A stretch of 64,000 nucleotides of DNA from NCBI GenBank assembly GCA_017979445.1, contig CM030710.1, forward strand, positions 14,928,248-14,992,247, read 5' to 3'. Numbering within the stretch: position 1 is the first letter of the stretch; each line of letters opens with the position of its first letter. The notes beneath the pieces are model-generated. The model was not told where the DNA came from. It saw nothing but the letters and a program-made list of their open reading frames with translations, and did no database searches. The position numbers were made by a program, and so were the translations under genes. Below are positions 22,720-32,770 of this stretch, one piece after another. The stretch comes from Akebia trifoliata. Its lineage: Eukaryota > Streptophyta > Magnoliopsida > Ranunculales > Lardizabalaceae.

Positions 22720-24126
22720 CTACCCAGTCCTGTTGTTCTCCTCCCTTAGGACAACATGTATCATGGCTGCCCTTCCATCTTGTCTTCCTACTAGCGACTG
22801 CTCTGCCTTACGATTTTTGTCTTGAAGTAGGCCCTTCCTCCGTCTTCTGGACAAATCTTTCAGCCTATCCTGCTTTGCCAGCTTTCGCAGGAATCTCCTC
22901 AGGACCTGATATCTATTGGTGGTGTGGGCCCACACATTGTGGTACTCGTAGTATCTTTCACCTTGATTAACCTGATCTCGAGAAAGTGAAGCGGGCCACT
23001 CGAAAAATGGCTCGTAAGCAATAAGGGGCAATATTTCACTTGGAGGCATAGTGAAATACGTCCCAGACCTTCTCTTCTCCCCCTCTTACTTTTGCGATCG
23101 ATTCTTGTCCTGTTGTTATGACTGGGGTTGCTTTCCAGGCTTTTCCACAGTGTAAAACTCACGAACAACTCACTCAAAGTTTCTGGCCTCTTCTTCATGA
23201 GGGATCTATACAACCCTGAACTGGAGGGTAAGGTGTTTCTAAATGCCACTACTACCGTTCGTTCGTCCCAACTGTCTAATGACATCGTCTCCTCTCTAAA
23301 CTTCTTGGTGAATTCCATGAGGCTCTTTCCCATGCCTAGCCTCATGCTAAGCAACATGTCAACATCCTCTCACGAACAACTCACTCAAAGTTTCTGGCCT
23401 CTTCTTCATGAGGGATCTATACAACCCTGAACTGGAGGGTAAGGTGTTTCTAAATGCCACTACTACCGTTCGTTCGTCCCAACTGTCTAATGACATCGTC
23501 TCCTCTCTAAACTTCTTGGTGAATTCCATGAGGCTCTTTCCCATGCCTAGCCTCATGCTAAGCAACATGTCAACATCCTCTCCACTCTTTCGATTGCCGA
23601 TGTACTGTGTGATGAAGGCAGTACAAAACTGCTCGAACGAGCTAATTGATCCATATGACAATTTGTGGAACCAAGTCCGAGCATTCCCCTACAAACACGA
23701 AGGGAATAGTCTACACATTAGCCGTTATTTCTCTTCCCGCAATGTGAGCATCTGTTGGAAATGAAACAAATGCTCCACCGAGTCCTTCGTCCCAAAATAA
23801 GGGGTGAATCTTGGCAGCATGAACTTCTTAGGGATCTTTTTGACTAAAATCCCTGCTGAAAAGGGAGTTCTCTGTATTCTCCGTACGACCTGTATTGCTG
23901 CAGTGCCCACGTCAACACCTTTCATCATTTCCTTCTCCCTTCTAATCATTTCTCTAACTTCTTCTTGGGTCAAACCTACTATTGGTTTGGTCCGAGTGGT
24001 TACTATAGCAACCTCCATCCCGTCTCTTCCTATGGGGATCAATGATGGCATGATTCCTTTTGTACTAGAGGCATGGCCATCTTTACTTGTCACCTGAGGA
24101 TCCTTCAGCCTGTTCTCTAGTTCCAC
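22720..24126 (-). pseudogene. RE3 gag
   Basis: Four minus-strand open pieces. 24126-23725 has an N-terminal segment ending LPRFTPYFGTKDSVEHLFHF; then a capsid part (FITQYIGNRKSGEDVDMLL, LMEFTKKFREE), and 23049-22720 with YYEYHNVWAHTTNRYQVLRR (a degenerate C-X2-H-type finger) and a basic Arg/Lys-rich tail. The capsid part is broken by a perfect 211-bp tandem duplication (23158-23579), which also shifts the frame. Gag would coat the genomic RNA in the cytoplasmic particle. Confidence 0.85.
23158..23579. repeat. Perfect 211-bp tandem duplication in RE3 gag
   Basis: 23158-23368 and 23369-23579 appear identical. The edges share CTC, a micro-homology typical of slippage or repair. 211 is not a multiple of three, so it frameshifts gag. 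The copies encode the same MLLSMRLGMGKSLMEFTKKF stretch. Confidence 0.95.
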
Positions 24127-24340
24127 CTGTTGGCGATCATCGAGACGCTAACTCAAGTTTTGGTTTTGCTCTATCAAATCATTCATCTTCTTCTACATCT
24201 CCTCTTGCTACTTTCTCATGGCCTCCAACATCGTCATAAACTGTGCATCTACTGTCCGAAACGTCGGCGGGGGCGCATTGATTTCATTTGTTATTGTAGA
24301 TCTCACCATTTGTTTCAACTAAAATCAATCTACTACTGGT

Positions 24341-24360
24341 TTTTTCACGGACGACGCTAG
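24341..24360 (-). other. Probable primer-binding site of RE3
   Basis: CTAGCGTCGTCCGTGAAAAA on the minus strand, one base inside the 5' LTR, resembles a mutated TGGCGCCGTCTGTGGGAA site used by many plant gypsy elements. Degenerate, so the tRNA cannot be assigned with certainty. Confidence 0.5.
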
Positions 24361-24361
24361 T

Positions 24362-24906
24362 TGTGTGCGGTTAGAATCTGATGGACGGCTTTGATGGTCC
24401 CAATACGCAATGATCCGAAGTTGCTCCGAGCGCTTTCCATCCCTTACGACGGCTTGTTACCAGCCACAGACACTCGAATGCTCAAATTAGAGAGATAGAG
24501 GAACAACAATCGATACCGACTAGTTCTCGATCCTTCCAATCCCCCTTACAATAGTACTTACTGTGCTATTTAACCCCTCTCAATTTCCCTAGGGTTTCCC
24601 ATCCTATAGGCTGTAGTATAGGCCGTAATTATGAAATTTCTGGTGATTCTGAGGGATTGTTTACCTAATTGGGGTATCTTGGAATGATCGAGTTTATCTG
24701 TTATGATTGCATCCAGGATTTTTGGAACTGACATGCACGCGATAGTATTGCGACTTTCTCTAGGTCTACCCTGCCTTACCTGGTTGGGGTGGCTTTGCTT
24801 AGTGCTGTGCTGAGCAGCGCTTCATCAGTTGGTCTGTGTTAGGTACCCCCTGGCCGACTTGGACATGTGTACGGCCAAGATTAATGTGCAATTATTTCCC
24901 TTTACA
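24362..24906 (-). repeat. RE3 5' LTR
   Basis: 545 bp, direct repeat of 12389-12980 with the same TGTAAAGGG start (minus strand) and ...GCACACA end. The TTAAATAG TATA-like motif is at 24565-24572 (minus). Flanked outside by target duplicate CGTGG (24907-24911). Confidence 0.9.
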
Positions 24907-24911
24907 CGTGG
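24907..24911. repeat. Target-site duplication of RE3, right copy
   Basis: CGTGG, matching 12384-12388. RE2 sequence should resume at 24912. Confidence 0.9.
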
Positions 24912-26415
24912 TAATCTCGAAAAAAATAAAAAAGAACACTCATAAAGTAATCATTAAAAAAAAGATGAAGAAGTAAAGATATGATGAAGCAAGAAAATAA
25001 TGAAGAAAACCAAAAAAATATATAAAAAAATAAAAAAAGAAATCAAAATTACCTTATCTTTATGATAGAATTGTGGTTGAGCGTAATCCCTCAAGCACTA
25101 CTCAAGATAGCATTGTTGCAGGAGAGTGTTGGAGAAGATGAAATGGGGAGTAGTTACTTGGGGATGTGGATGAGCTATTTTAGAACTCTGTGAGTTTTTT
25201 TTTTTTTTTTTGTAGTCTAGTTCACGTTTTGATTTTTTTTCCAATCCTCTTTCTTTTTTCTTCATTGTGGAATGTGAGGGAGTGAGAATTGAAAGGTTGG
25301 GGAGAAGGTGAGAGTTGAGAGGTCGGGGAAAGGAAAGGGGAGGGGACTATTCCTCAGGGTATAGAGCTGTTGAATTTTTTATTCTTTATTTTGCTCGAAT
25401 GCTGTCTTGCGATTTATTTCTTCTTTTTCTTCTCATCCTTTTTGTGAGTAGGATGTTATTCTTTTATAATATTTTTGTAAAGTTTTCATTTAGCAAGTAT
25501 CAATGTCAAGACAAGTTTCTATTTTTTTTAATTCTTTTGAATGGTGGGTCCTATTTTAGCAATGTCAACCCTGAAAGCTTTGCTTCTTTTTTTATTTCTA
25601 CTCTTGAAAGAAGTTGCTCTAAAAAAAATTGTAGGATCCCATACATAATGCCAATTCAGAAACAAAAAAGATTTCCCAACTTTTAAAATTTGATTTTTTT
25701 TCTTTTTTAGAATTTTATTGGCTTGGTGGGCCCTCATGAAACATGAGAATGCTTTAAAGCGTATGTTGCCTTCCTTATGTGGGTTGAATCAGATTTTTTT
25801 TATATTTATTTTCTCTTTAATTATTTTTAATTTCATTTTTTAATTATTTTTTTCTTGTTTTTGGAAAGACATTTACCTGTCAGACCTATGGTTGAATTTC
25901 TATTACAAACAACTCCCTAGCTTTATAAATTTTGTTCCCCAAGCTCATCTAATCAAACTTTTTATTTAGTAAATCCGGGGGTGGATATCCATGTTATAAC
26001 AATCAAATTGATGTGGTAAACTTTTGCTACTTAACATACCTTGGAGTGAAATGTAACCGTATCAATTTCGGCCATGTACAAACATGAACTGAAATCAAGG
26101 GGCAAAATTGTAAGAGCCAAAAATCACCATTGAATTTGGGAAATAATTAGTCATCCATTTTCGACACCTTCAATGAACGTTTTAATGAAATCTAAAAAAC
26201 TGTGGCATTGGATTGCTAATTCAATAATCCTCGTGGTCCCAATAACTAAGTTAGTCTTGCTAGCTTGATCCATAATATAAGATTTGCTTAGTAATAAACT
26301 TGATAATAGAACTTTTGTAATAAAATTGAAACCAATGGGTTTGCTTGATAAGTAACTCTTTTTTATTTTTATTTTTTGCTTTACATTAAATATTTTGTTA
26401 AGACTATTAATTGGT
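24912..26415 (-). repeat. Continuation of the RE2 LTR and unclassified sequence
   Basis: After the target duplicate, RE2 LTR should resume. The sequence is AT-rich with long A or T runs, without coding potential, and looks like U3 sequence. I could not find a clear LTR start, so where RE2 ends and other repeat DNA begins is unknown. The chimeric element begins at about 26416. Confidence 0.4.
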
Positions 26416-27461
26416 TTAAAATATTTGATTACCACAAGCGCAATAAAGATCTAACTTTTTTATTTTGATTAATTTTATTGAAGATTTTGAGTCAGGCTCA
26501 AGAGAACAAAATATTTCCTTTTGAGACTCATCATAGAATTCATCCTTCTCTCCCTTGGTTCACTTGGGGAAGTAAGAATTTTCAGATCAATCGTAGACAA
26601 GATACTTGTGGCTTCCGAGTCTATGCCTGGTTTAAGCTAAGTATTGACCTTGATTATTCGGACTTCTGATGTTTCAGCTCGGACCGCTCTCAGTTTGGGA
26701 TTTTCTCTGTTTTTCTTTTTTATTTGCTCCAACTTTTGCCTAGATCGCCTTTTCAGGTTTTCAATCTAGCGAGCTTGCTCTAGCTTTTGCCTAGATCGTC
26801 TTTTCAGGTTTTCGATCTAGCGAGCTCTTTCTTCTTTGCTCTGATTGTTGCCAAAGTTGTCCTTTCAGATTTTTAACCTTGCGAGCTTACCTTAATTTTT
26901 GCCTAAGTCGCCCTTTTCGGGTTTTCAACTTAGCAGGCCTTATCATTTTTTTTTATCTTTTTCTTTTCCTCTGAAGTTCTAGAATTACTAGCTGATCATG
27001 CTTTGCTACCCTCCTTGACTTTTTCACACTGTACTTAGGAGGACTTTTATAGGTAGGCTTGGGACTAGGCATAAAAAGAAAGGAATTTTGAGGCTCAAAA
27101 ACCCAAATGCCCCTGTGTGGCATTTCATTTAAAAAAATTTCTTGAACTTTCTTCCCCATTTTGGATGATATTTCTTTTTCTTTTGAATTTTTTTCTTTTT
27201 AGATTTTTCCTTTGTCGAGGAATCTATTTTTTTTATTTTGATGTGGTCGGGCCTGAAGTAACTTCTCAGGTTGCCTACGTACCCCAAATTTTTGGGATCA
27301 GACCAAAACGTAGTTCGGATTTTTCCCTCCCCTTGGTTAGGTGATCAGGCTAAGAAATAAAAGGCACAATTTTTCTCTTTTTGAACAGGCTGCAAAGGGG
27401 TTGAGAAAGGAGATAAAGAATTAGGTAATAGGAAAATTGATTCGGCCAAAAAATGACCTCC
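26416..27461 (-). other. RE4-type 3' region (inverted arm)
   Basis: Reverse complement of the region after integrase in RE4 (about 30162-31170), including the four hairpin units (about 26700-26920) and the conserved ACGTAGGCAACCTGAGAAG stretch. Noncoding. Diverges from RE4 at about 26416. Confidence 0.8.
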
Positions 27462-27745
27462 TTAAATGTAGTACCGTTTGATTTGGTCAAGGTTGGTTTG
27501 TTCTGGTAACTCGTTTCCATCATGATCTTGAAGCCTGACAGCTTTTCCTAGTAGTATCTCCTTGATGATGTACGGACCTCCCCAATTTAGTTTGAACTTC
27601 CCTCTAGGGTCAAAGATAGGTGCCCGATTCTCTTTGAGTACTAAATCCCCGACTTGTAAGTGACGAACCTTGATCTTTTTATCAAATGCACGGGCAACTC
27701 TTCTTTGATAAGCTTGCACGTGATACAAAGCTCTTCTTTGACGAA
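27462..27745 (-). pseudogene. Integrase C-terminus of chimeric element
   Basis: 88-codon open piece beginning YHVQAYQRRVARAFDKKIK, then VGDLVLKENRAPIFDPRGKF, NWGGPYIIKEIL and ending DQIKRYYI with a stop at the same place as the RE4 integrase. No catalytic core. Directly preceded by gag sequence at the 27746 junction, which shares TTGGGAG-type micro-homology. Confidence 0.85.
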
Positions 27746-28432
27746 CCTTGGGAGTTTTAAAAGTGAGTTGGGGAAGCTATGGTTCAACATGAAGGATGCG
27801 AGGTGGTGCTTGTATAGTGGGCGGAGACGAAATAGGTGTGATAATAATGAGTGGATGAGGATTTGAAGTTAATGAGAGTGGTGTGATATTGGATGGAGTG
27901 ATAGAATTTGATGATAAAATGAGAGGTGGTGGGATTGGAGAAGATGGTAAGGGGTTTAAGATGAGGCCTCTGAACTGGGTAGTGATGTGAATGGGACTGT
28001 TATTTTAAATTTGAGGGAGAATAGTGTTGATTGAGATGTTTGAGGTATGGCGTTTGAAGTGAACTCTAACTTTTGCCACCAAAGAAATGATCAACTGCGA
28101 GGGATCAAAATCTAACTCTTCCTCAGAGATTGTCTTTACTGCATTCGTCGGCCCTCACCATTTCTGTTGCCATTACGTACTGGAAGGGGATTTTGATTGA
28201 TATTTTATTGCGTTGGTGCGGGATCCAGAATTATAAGCTTCCTATCTATGAGGGTCTGAACGACATTCATCAACCACCAACATCGGTCTGTGGAGTGATC
28301 AGAAGCTCCCATATGAAACTCACAGTTGGTGGTAGGATCATACCTAAATGTGTTCTTGGCTTTTGATTGTGGCTGTTTTAGTGTAACATAACCTCCTTTG
28401 ACTAGGGTAGGCAAACACACTGACAATTTCAT
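27746..28432 (-). pseudogene. Second copy of RE2-type gag C-terminus
   Basis: 28432-28205 encodes nearly the same 75 residues as 11263-11036 (FRYDPTTNCEFHMGASDHS, RCWWLMNVVQTLIDRK), with a few substitutions. The remaining noncoding-looking Pro/Ser part also matches 10577-11035 with few changes by eye. Confidence 0.85.
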
Positions 28433-29469
28433 TGGTAACTAAAATCGCCTCGACCCTTTTTCACTAAATAATGAAGAGGAGTCCGATTGGTAAATGAGGG
28501 ATTTTTAGGGAGTTAGGAGTCGCCACCTAGTTTAGGTCTAGGAGCCAAAATAACTCTAAAATGAATCTGAATCAGTCCACATATAAGATAAATGGGTAAG
28601 GGATCAGATTATAGGTTTCAAAAGGTGTTAGGCATCGAACTATCCTGATCGAAACAATCAATCTCTACTACAAATCAAAACTATCCTACAGTCAACATAT
28701 AAAGACTAAAGTCAAATTAGGGTCCAATCATCATCAATTTATTTCATATTTACTAAATGAATCTTACTGCTAAAGTTTTCCCAAATATTTAAAGGATTCC
28801 CTGAATTTCGCACGAAAAGGGGAAAATTTGAAAAAGTCTTAATTTGACCCTGTATTCTAAAACTCACGTGGCAAATCAATGAAATCGATAAAATTATAAT
28901 TATAAAAACTCCTCAAATAAAATTAACAACACAAAATTCTAAATTAGGGAATTATGAACATGTGTAGAATTTCTAGATGGGAGAGTGATAAATGTGTGCA
29001 CAATTCCCAAAATAAAAAAAATCATATAATAAATTATAAATTCCCAAATTACGAAGTTATGAATAACACAAAATTTCCAAATTTAAGAATTATGAATAAA
29101 TGTGAAACTTCTAAATCAAAAAATTATGGACACATGATAAATTCCCAAATTGGAAAATTGCAAAATTCCCTAATTAGAGAATTACACACAAATTTTTTTT
29201 TTTTTCTGAAATAGAAAGTCTTAATTTTCAACTTATAAGTCATAAACATGAAATTTCTAAATTAGGAAATTCCAAAACATGTGAAATTTGCAAATTAGAA
29301 ATTTAGAAATTTCCAACTTATAAGATAATGAACGAGAAATTTCTAAATTAGAAAATCATGAGTTTCCAATTACAAAATCATGAACAAGAAGTTCCAAATA
29401 AATAAACAAAATCAGTAACCCACAAAATCACTAAATTAGCAATATGCAAGTATGAGCATGGATTTCAAA
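28433..29469 (-). repeat. Second copy of the RE2-type LTR piece
   Basis: Collinear with 11264-12310, including GGAGTCGCCACC and the short AAATTCCCAAATTAG-like repeats. It shares with RE2 the same fusion of LTR to gag C-terminus, so this deletion predates the copying. Confidence 0.8.
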
Positions 29470-29471
29470 TT

Positions 29472-30161
29472 AGTCGATACGGAGTACCTTCGGAGCTGAT
29501 CTCTGATAACGGGTCGCATTTCAAAGCTGAGGTTATCAAACTGTGTTCAAAGTTTAAAATCTCACACCATAAATCATCTCCTTACCGACTTCAGACTAAT
29601 GGAGCAGTCGAAGCAGCAAATAAGAATATTAAGACTATCCTTAGGAAAATGTGTCAATCACATCGAGATTGGTCAGAAAAACTGCCATTTGCATTATGGG
29701 CATATCGAACCTCAATTCAATCCTCCACTGGAGCTACTCCCTACTCCTTAGTGTATGGCATGGAAGCAGTCTTGCCAGTTGAAATGGAGATTCCATCTCT
29801 CAGGGTTCTGTTAGAAAGTCAGTTGTCAGAAGCAGACTGGGTTCGCCAACGGTATGAAGAGTTGAATTTAATCGAAGAAAAACGACTGAGAGCGTTGTAT
29901 CCCGTGCAAGCTTATCAAAGAAGAGTCGCCCGTGCGTTTGACAATAAAATCAAGGCCCGTCACTTACAAGTCGGAGATTTAGTACTCAAAGAGAACAGGG
30001 CACCGATTTTTGATCCCAGGGGAAAGTTCAAACCAAATTGGGGAGGTCCATTCATCATCAAAGAAATATTACCAGGAAAAGCTGTCAGACTTCAAGATCA
30101 TGATGGAATCGAATTACCAGAACCAACCAACCTTGACCAAATCAAACGGTACTACATTTAA
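29472..30161 (+). CDS. RE4 integrase, 5'-truncated open frame
   Basis: About 229 codons, open to a natural stop at 30159-30161; the start is lost. It enters the core at RYGVPSELISDNGSHF (second catalytic Asp at 29505) and keeps the Glu in NGAVEAANKN (29610), about 35 residues later. Then LPFALWAYRTSIQSSTGATP, YGMEAVLPVEMEIPSLRVL and the C-terminal RARHLQ-like VGDLVLKENR, NWGGPFIIKEILPG and DQIKRYYI. The first Asp and zinc-binding N-terminus are absent, so it cannot act alone. The frame is intact, in contrast to RE2 and RE3, which suggests a younger element. Confidence 0.9.
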   Translation, partial: SRYGVPSELISDNGSHFKAEVIKLCSKFKISHHKSSPYRLQTNGAVEAANKNIKTILRKMCQSHRDWSEKLPFALWAYRTSIQSSTGATPYSLVYGMEAVLPVEMEIPSLRVLLESQLSEADWVRQRYEELNLIEEKRLRALYPVQAYQRRVARAFDNKIKARHLQVGDLVLKENRAPIFDPRGKFKPNWGGPFIIKEILPGKAVRLQDHDGIELPEPTNLDQIKRYYI

Positions 30162-30667
30162 GGGGGCCATATTTGACCGAATCAATTTTCTTGCTACCCA
30201 GTTCATTATCTCCTTTCTCAGCCCTTTGCAGCCCTTTCAAAAAAATTGTGCCTTTTATTTCTTAGCCTGATCACCTAACCTAGGAGAGGGAAAATTCGAA
30301 CTACGTTTTGGTCTGATCCCAAAATTCTGGGGTACGTAGGCAACCTGAGAAGTTACTTCAGGCCCGACCACATCAATAAAAAAAAAATCTATTTCCCCAC
30401 ATAATAAGAAATGAAAAAATTCAAAAGAAAAAGAAATCCAAAATGGGGAAGAAAATTTAAGGAAAAAGAAAACAATTGAAAAGGAAATGCCACACAAGGG
30501 GCATTTGGGTTTTGAGCCTCAAAATCCCTTTCTTTCCCAGTCCCAAGCCTACCCATGAAAGTCCTCCTAAGTACCGTGCGAGAAGTCAAGGAAGATAGCA
30601 AAGCATGATCAGACAGCAACTCCAGAAGTGCAGAGGAGAAAAAAAGATAAAAAAATGATGAAGCCTG

Positions 30668-30865
30668 CTAAGTTGAAAACTCGAAAAGGGCGACTTAGGC
30701 AAAAATTAAGGCAAGCTCGCAAGGTTGAAAATCTGAAAGGACAACTTTGGCAACAATTAGAGCAAAGAAAAAGAGAAGAGCTCGCTAGATCGAAAACCTG
30801 AAAAGGCGATCTAGGCAAAAGCTAGAGCAAGCTCGCTAGATTGAAAACCTGAAAAGGCGATCTAG
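30668..30865 (+). repeat. Four-unit hairpin array in RE4 3' region
   Basis: Units share a loop GAAAAYCTGAAARGG-like core and have different but self-complementary stems: CTAAGTT/GACTTAG (30668-30698), CAAGGTTG/CAACTTTG (30720-30749), CTAGATC/GATCTAG (30785-30814), CTAGATT/GATCTAG (30836-30865). An inverted copy lies at about 26700-26920. Confidence 0.8.
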
Positions 30866-31659
30866 GCAAAAGTTAGAGCAGTAAAGAAAAACAGAAGAAA
30901 ATCCCAAGCTGAGAGCGGTCCGAGCTGAAACATCAGAAGTCCGAATAATCAAGTTCAATACTTAGCTTAAACCAGGCATAGACTCAGAAGCCCCAAGTAT
31001 CTTGTCTACAATCGATCTGAAAATGTTTACTACCCCAAGTGAACCAAGGGAGATAAGGGTGAATTCTATGATGAGTCTCGAAAGGAAATAATTTTGTACT
31101 CTTGAGCCTGACTCAAAACCTTCAATAAAATTAATCAAAATTAAAAGTTAAGTCTTTATTGCGCTTGTGGTAATCAATTATTTCAAACCTTCATACAAGG
31201 GGCATTTTCTTTCCTTTGTTAATGTAACTTTTCCCCCTTATACTAGGGGCATTTTTTTTTTATGATGTGTTCAATTATTTTCAAGGCCATGGTCATTGTC
31301 AAACTAGGGGCATTTTGTCTTCGAGCAATGTTAATCCTAAAAAAATAATAGGAACCCCAAAGTAAGGTTACCCTCTTGATAACAGTTCTTTCGAAAAACT
31401 TTTGAGGTTCAAAAGAAATAAAAACTCAGGTTTTAAATTCATAAAATTTTTTGATAAATCCTTGAGGTTCAAACAAAAGCATATTGGATCTCACATAGGA
31501 GATATAACATTCTTTCGTTCTCCAGATCTTTTCCAGATTCAATCATTCTTGGAATCAATCATTTCTCTTCCAGATTCATTATCTTCCAGATTTATTCGTT
31601 CTCCGATTCGTTCTAATCAGTTTTCTCCAAAATTCATTCATTCCTTTGCCAGTTTTGCT

Positions 31660-32415
31660 CAGTCTCCGCCAAGGGTTATCTTGGATTTTGCTCAGTCTCC
31701 GCTAAGGGTTATCTTGGATTTTGCTCAGTCTCCGCCAAGGGTTATCTTGGATTTTGCTCAGTTTCCGCCAAGGGTTATCTTGGATTTTGCTCAGTTTCCG
31801 CCAAGGGTTATCTTGGATTTTGCTCAGTTACCGCCAAGGGTTATCTTGGATTTTGCTCAGTCTCCGCCAAGGGTTATCTTGGATTTTGCTCAGTTGCCGC
31901 CAAGGGTTATCTTGGATTTTGCTCAGTTGCCGCCAAGGCTCAGTCTCCGCTAAGGGTTATCTTGGATTTTGCTCAGTCTCCGCCAAGGGTTATCTTGGAT
32001 TTTGCTCAGTCTCCGCCAAGGGTTATCTTGGATTTTGCTCAGTTTCCGCCAAGGGTTATCTTGGATTTTGCTCAGTTACCGCCAAGGGTTATCTTGGATT
32101 TTGCTCAGTCTCCGCCAAGGGTTATCTTGGATTTTGCCCAGTTGCCGCCAAGGGTTATCTTGGATTTTGCTCAGTTGCCGCCAAGGGTTATCTTGGATTT
32201 TGCTCAGTTGCCGCCAGGGTTATCTTGGATTTTGCTCAGTCTCCGCCAAGGGTTATCTTGGATTTTGCTCAGTTGCCGCCAAGGGTTATCTTGGATTTTG
32301 CTCAGTCTCCGCCAGGGTTATCTTGGATTTTGCTCAGTTTCCGCAAAGGGTTATCTTGGATTTTGCTCAGATGCCGCTAAGGGTTATCTTGGATTTTGCT
32401 CAGTTATCGTCGAGG
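31660..32415 (+). repeat. 33-bp minisatellite, about 23 units (RE4 3' region)
   Basis: Unit of 33 bp centred on CCGCCAAGGGTTATCTTGG. Each unit has a CCAAG/CTTGG stem with GGTTAT loop. Since 33 is divisible by three and the unit lacks stops, all three plus frames stay open, which creates long artificial ORFs. No evidence for a protein. Confidence 0.93.
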
Positions 32416-32757
32416 GTTTTCTTGAAATTTTACTAAAATTGTGCCATGTTTATGCTCAGTCTATGCTCAATTTATGCTCAGGTTTTACTCAATTTTCAAA
32501 ATGCACACACTTGCACATTTGCACTTTTTAGTCAGGGAGAATTCTCTAAAATTCGAGGATCTGAGACTGTCAGTGAGAGTTTGCGCTCAAGGACCTGACA
32601 ACCTTTTGATTCGGGGAGAGCTTTACCCTCAAGGATCCGAACACCCTGACGAATTGCTAAATCAGGCTGCAAAATGAACTGTCACTAGCTTTGGCAATCG
32701 GATATCGCACTATCTACCAAAATAGATTTGCTATCTAGTTTGCTTCAACCCTCTGCC

Positions 32758-32770
32758 AAAGAGGGGCATC
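32758..32770 (+). other. RE4 polypurine tract
   Basis: AAAGAGGGGCATC ends one base before the LTR's TGTAGACACC, the expected site of plus-strand priming. Confidence 0.75.

Larger units (their letters stand above)
12389..24906 (-). mobile_element. RE3: full-length Tat-lineage retrotransposon, decayed
   Basis: Both LTRs and a matching 5-bp target duplication are present, so the element boundaries are firm. Minus-strand order: 5' LTR 24906-24362, primer site, gag, protease, RT, RNase H, second RNase H, integrase, minisatellites, antisense frame (+), polypurine tract, 3' LTR 12980-12389. The solo RE4-type LTR at 13238-14963 is nested in it. The two LTRs differ at many positions and in length (545 vs 592 bp), which points to an old insertion. 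Confidence 0.92.
26416..29469 (-). mobile_element. Chimeric deletion derivative (RE2-type 5' part, RE4-type 3' part)
   Basis: Minus-strand order: LTR piece (29469-28470), gag C-terminus (28432-27746), integrase C-terminus (27745-27462) and an RE4-type 3' region (27461-26416). Protease, RT, both RNase H domains and the integrase core are missing. The gag/LTR part copies 10577-12310; the integrase/3' part is an inverted copy of about 29890-31170. The LTR piece is cut at 29469 where RE4 begins head-to-head. Confidence 0.75.
30162..32757 (+). other. RE4 3' untranslated region
   Basis: Noncoding 2.6 kb between integrase and LTR. It holds a four-unit hairpin array (30668-30865), three CTAGGGGCATTTT-like purine motifs (31196, 31243, 31304), a 33-bp array (31660-32415) and GAATTC..GAG-rich sequence before the polypurine tract. 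Confidence 0.8.

Noticed and set aside
31660..32415. CRISPR-like array appearance
   Set aside because: Units are contiguous without unique spacers, and the sequence is clearly plant retrotransposon DNA.
31402..32531. Three overlapping long ORFs (up to 219 codons) with 11-residue repeats
   Set aside because: They are a by-product of a stop-free 33-bp tandem repeat; all three frames are open and none has a non-repeat domain or a sensible start.
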